NCBI GenBank assembly: GCA_009774585.1
Contig: VSOA01000163.1
Coordinates: 1-8,481 of the forward strand
Reading direction: 5' to 3'
Length of the DNA: 8,481 nucleotides
Source of the DNA: Lachnospiraceae bacterium
GTDB taxonomy: Bacteria; Bacillota; Clostridia; Lachnospirales; Lachnospiraceae
Positions 5,889 through 8,481 of the stretch are shown here, piece by piece. The notes beneath the pieces are model-generated. The model had not been told where the DNA came from. It saw only the letters and a list, made by a program, of their open reading frames with translations, and made no database searches. The position numbers were made by a program, and so were the translations under genes. The number at the start of each line of letters is the position of its first letter. Positions within the stretch are counted from its first letter, which is position 1.

Positions 5889-7248
5889 TTCTTCCTCCAT
5901 TCCAAAGATGCACACAAAATCCTCTAAGCGACAAGTATAATGCCGTATAAAAAAACGAAAACCCATAAATCATATACCTGGAAAGGCACATGATTGTAAT
6001 GGATGTGGCACACACATTCGCCGCAATAAATAAAAGCGCCGTTCCCATTATCCATGCCGTATCGTATTGCCTGCCATAGAAAATCAGCCACATGACAAGA
6101 AAAACAGAGACGCCGTAGAACAAAAACGCAATCAGGTTAATAAGCGGATGCACCACCGCAATACTCCTGACAAATCCGCCGCTGCAAAGCAGAATATAAT
6201 CATACAGCCATTGTCCGAAACATGCCGGCAATAATTTCTTTAGCATAACACCTGCCATTTCATCTGACATGCTGCTCTGCTGATAATAGTCAACCTCTCC
6301 AAGGCCGAAATAGTAGGCTGATAAATTTGCCTCTAGTACTTGGAACTTCAAGACATCATGATATTTCTCCAAATGCTCTGCCCTCTGTCTGAACGTCTCC
6401 CCGCCATATTTATAATTCAGTCCCATGGCGTCAGCCTCTGCATAGAAACAATCGAAGAACTTCTGTTCAAGACTTCCCTCTTCAAAGACTTCCCGGTCTT
6501 CCTCATCGCAGGCATAAATAACATTGGTCAGCGTGTTAACCTTACCGTAAGTATTGCCCATGAAATAACCTGTAACCGCATAATTGTACAGATGAACCGT
6601 CAGACTTCGCATACCGAATACCACTGCGACAGCGATAACCGGAACAATCAACAGCTTGTATTTTTTCTGCAATATCATCTGCAGCAGGAAGAGAACCATC
6701 CACAATAGAATCGTGATCATCATCTGCCCTCTGGTCATCGACAGCAGAAAGGCGAAGACTAAAGCGAGTATGCGGTCCCTTCTCCGCTGTTCAAAGAGCA
6801 TACGCAGCAGAAAATATAGGAAAAAGTGAAACAGCGGAATGCACAGCGCCTCGCTCATCACCGAACTCTCTAAGAAAATATGCAGTGCCGAGACATACCG
6901 CGTCATCACATGGGGCACAATCTGTATCAGAATCACGAGCATTTGTTCCCATAGACACAGCTTAAAATAACGCGTGATATACTCTGCAAAAAGCCATATA
7001 CCGGCTGCTGTAAGGATACCCTGTGCCGCCGCAGCCACGGTCAGATAACCGTCCCCGCATACTTTTCGAAATAAGGCTAGGAAAAGCGGATACAGCGGCT
7101 CCCTGTGAATGTGCATCGTAATATACTGCTCAGAGTCGTTGTATACGCCCACCCCGAAAGCCGCGAGCATCCCTAGGAACAAAATGCACAATCCCAACAA
7201 AATGCACCATGATTTAATTGAAATCTTTTTTAATCTTACAGTCTCCAA
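5875..7248 (-). CDS. Polytopic membrane protein, putative GT-C-type glycosyltransferase
   Basis: The product is 457 residues with about ten hydrophobic segments (about 14-36, 69-92, 101-116, 133-151, 158-171, 174-194, 197-217, 362-390 as a probable pair, 399-420 and 425-443) and a soluble, partly acidic loop at roughly 218-345. After the first membrane segment comes YNDSEQYITMHIHREPLYPLFLALF (36-60), in which an Asp in the first outside loop and an R-x-PLYP segment recall GT-C enzymes that use polyprenyl-phosphate sugars. SEALCIPLF (132-140) and a final SRYMIYGFSFF also fit that group. I do not recognise a named family, so the enzyme role is inferred. The start is the TTG at 7248, overlapping the dehydrogenase stop by 13 bases, with AGAGG (7259-7263) 10 bases upstream. 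The first ATG in frame (7170) would remove the first membrane segment. It sits between the dehydrogenase and its epimerase partner and may transfer a sugar made or modified by them on the outer face. Confidence 0.82.
   Translation of the reverse strand: METVRLKKISIKSWCILLGLCILFLGMLAAFGVGVYNDSEQYITMHIHREPLYPLFLALFRKVCGDGYLTVAAAAQGILTAAGIWLFAEYITRYFKLCLWEQMLVILIQIVPHVMTRYVSALHIFLESSVMSEALCIPLFHFFLYFLLRMLFEQRRRDRILALVFAFLLSMTRGQMMITILLWMVLFLLQMILQKKYKLLIVPVIAVAVVFGMRSLTVHLYNYAVTGYFMGNTYGKVNTLTNVIYACDEEDREVFEEGSLEQKFFDCFYAEADAMGLNYKYGGETFRQRAEHLEKYHDVLKFQVLEANLSAYYFGLGEVDYYQQSSMSDEMAGVMLKKLLPACFGQWLYDYILLCSGGFVRSIAVVHPLINLIAFLFYGVSVFLVMWLIFYGRQYDTAWIMGTALLFIAANVCATSITIMCLSRYMIYGFSFFYTALYLSLRGFCVHLWNGGRNGIS
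5894..5898 (-). promoter_or_regulatory. Ribosome binding site that fixes the epimerase start
   Basis: GGAGG, 5 bases before the ATG at 5888, lies inside the last codons of the upstream membrane protein gene. It is the strongest site in the region and is the reason the start at 5888 is preferred over in-frame ATGs at 5900 and 5966. Confidence 0.8.
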
Positions 7249-8481
7249 TACAGATAATCCTCTGTCAGATACTCTTTTCTGTCTAATAATCCCTTGATAT
7301 CCATCAAAACCTTCTGCTTATGCGCAGGGTTGTAGAATGCGCCGATCTGCTCTTTCGTAAGTTCCAAGAAGCTTTCATGCGCCACCGCAATAATCACGGC
7401 GTCCATGTCAGTGACATCTTCCATTGTCCGGAAGGTAACGCCATACAGGCGTTTTGCCTCCTCCGCATCGGCAGCCGGATCCACCACAAGCGGCGCAATA
7501 CCGTATTCTCCCAATTCCTTATAGATATCTATCACTTTCGTGTTTCTCGTATCAGGACAGTTCTCTTTAAACGTAAAACCTAAGATTGCCACGCGGGCAT
7601 TTTTCACAGGAATGCTCGCTTTAATCAGGCTCTTCACAAGGCTCTCCGCCACATACTTGCCCATATCGTCATTGATGCGGCGTCCGGAAAGAATAATCTG
7701 TGAATGGTAGCCAAGCTCCTCCGCCTTGTATGTCAGATAGTAAGGGTCTACTCCGATACAGTGTCCGCCCACAAGCCCCGGCATAAATTTGAGGAAATTC
7801 CACTTCGTTCCCGCAGCTTCCAACACTGCCTTGGTGTCAATGTCCATCTTATGGAAAATCATGGAAAGCTCATTCATGAACGCAATGTTGATGTCTCTCT
7901 GGCTGTTCTCGATAACCTTTGCCGCCTCAGCGACTTTGATGGACTCCGCCCGGTATACGCCGGCTTCCACAACGAGTTCGTACACTTTAGCAACAACGTC
8001 AAGCGTCTCCTCATCCATACCTGATACAATCTTGGTGATTGTCTCAAGCCTATGGACTTTATCGCCGGGATTGATACGCTCCGGAGAATAGCCTATTTTA
8101 AAGTCCACACCACATTTTAACCCCGATTCTTTCTCCAGAATCGGCACACAGATTTCTTCCGTGACCCCCGGATAAACCGTAGACTCAAATACGACAACGG
8201 AGCCCTTAGTCAGATGCTGCCCTAAGATGCGGCTTGCTCCCTCTACCGGTGTCAGATCCGGCGTATGGTCATCATTGACCGGCGTCGGTACCGCGACAAT
8301 ATGGAATTTTGCCTCACGAAGCTTCTCCGCATCCGCCGTAAATTCCACCGTGGTGTTCTTGATCACTTCATCACCCACTTCATTTGTCGGGTCGATACCG
8401 CTCTGATACAGTTCAATCTTCTTCTCATTGAGATCAAAACCTACCACCTTAATTTTTCTGGCGAAAGCAACTGCAATCGGC
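7236..8481 (-). CDS. UDP-N-acetyl-hexosamine 6-dehydrogenase (TviB/WbpO type), N-terminus cut by window edge
   Basis: The frame is open from the TAA at 7236 to the right window edge, giving 414 visible residues beginning PIAVAFARKIKVVGFDLNE. Family members are about 420-430 long, so only roughly the first dozen residues, including the first part of the GxGxxG loop, are missing. The GTG at 8447 is inside the conserved Rossmann fold and is not the start. Visible signatures: VPTPVN (about 64-69), ESTVYPGVT (99-107), GYSPERINPGDK (130-141), the catalytic Cys241 in GGHCIGVDPYYL (codon 7758-7760), and the C-terminal domain from LGFTFKENCPDTRNTK. These are the marks of a four-electron, NAD-dependent oxidation of the C6 hydroxyl to a carboxylate. 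The GGHCIGVDPYYL and SPERINPGDK wording places it with dehydrogenases of UDP-GlcNAc or UDP-GalNAc, such as TviB and WbpO, rather than with UDP-glucose dehydrogenase. The TviC/WbpP-type epimerase two genes downstream supports this. Confidence 0.93.
   Translation of the reverse strand, partial: PIAVAFARKIKVVGFDLNEKKIELYQSGIDPTNEVGDEVIKNTTVEFTADAEKLREAKFHIVAVPTPVNDDHTPDLTPVEGASRILGQHLTKGSVVVFESTVYPGVTEEICVPILEKESGLKCGVDFKIGYSPERINPGDKVHRLETITKIVSGMDEETLDVVAKVYELVVEAGVYRAESIKVAEAAKVIENSQRDINIAFMNELSMIFHKMDIDTKAVLEAAGTKWNFLKFMPGLVGGHCIGVDPYYLTYKAEELGYHSQIILSGRRINDDMGKYVAESLVKSLIKASIPVKNARVAILGFTFKENCPDTRNTKVIDIYKELGEYGIAPLVVDPAADAEEAKRLYGVTFRTMEDVTDMDAVIIAVAHESFLELTKEQIGAFYNPAHKQKVLMDIKGLLDRKEYLTEDYLYWRL

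Noticed and set aside
5889..5966. Longer N-terminus for the epimerase, starting at 5966
   Set aside because: It would overlap the membrane protein gene by 92 bases, lacks a ribosome binding site, and adds residues before the NAD-binding fold that the family does not have; GGAGG fits the start at 5888.
8445..8447. GTG at 8447 as the start of the dehydrogenase
   Set aside because: The frame continues upstream to the window edge with conserved residues of the NAD-binding fold, so the gene is cut by the window and this codon is an internal valine.

Overview
The window is an uninterrupted stretch of a surface-polysaccharide (capsule, exopolysaccharide or cell-wall glycan) biosynthesis operon. All eight genes lie on the minus strand, so transcription runs from high to low coordinates. 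The GGAGG-type ribosome binding sites, tight gene packing, mid-range base composition (not counted) and character of the proteins (EpsF-like GT4 enzyme, DUF6020-like membrane protein) suggest a Gram-positive Firmicute of the class Clostridia, perhaps Lachnospiraceae. That placement is an inference. No rRNA, tRNA, insertion sequence or CRISPR array is visible.

Layout in transcription order: (1) a UDP-N-acetylhexosamine 6-dehydrogenase of the TviB/WbpO type, cut by the right window edge (8481-7236); (2) a polytopic membrane protein resembling GT-C glycosyltransferases (7248-5875); (3) a UDP-N-acetylglucosamine 4-epimerase of the TviC/WbpP type (5888-4911); (4) a soluble family-10-like (fucosyltransferase fold) glycosyltransferase (4910-3990); (5) a sugar N-formyltransferase-like protein related to the formyl-transfer domains of Fmt and ArnA (3935-3015); (6) and (7) two GT4 glycosyltransferases (2956-1799 and 1802-699); (8) a second multi-spanning membrane protein resembling DUF6020, cut by the left window edge (651-1). 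Three junctions overlap by 4-14 bases and one is directly abutting. The other three gaps are 47-58 bases. No promoter or terminator is visible, so the window is internal to a longer transcript.

Together, genes 1 and 3 form the pair known from the Vi antigen and Pseudomonas O6 pathways, which turns UDP-GlcNAc into UDP-GalNAcA (an N-acetylated hexuronic acid). Genes 4, 6 and 7 would assemble the repeat unit on the cytoplasmic face. Gene 5 suggests that one residue carries an N-formylamino group. The two membrane proteins may add lipid-linked sugars on the outer face or otherwise work at the membrane. The amino-sugar enzymes (dehydratase, aminotransferase) that normally feed a sugar formyltransferase are not in the window, nor are the flippase, polymerase or initiating phosphoglycosyltransferase.

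The points most worth a second look are: a formyltransferase that appears to lack the first residue of the Asn-His-Asp catalytic triad; a compound palindrome, with a very stable GCGAAGC core, lying in frame inside one GT4 gene at a position where the protein seems to carry an insertion; a GT10-like enzyme with altered donor-site residues; and two membrane proteins with parallel GT-C-like loops.
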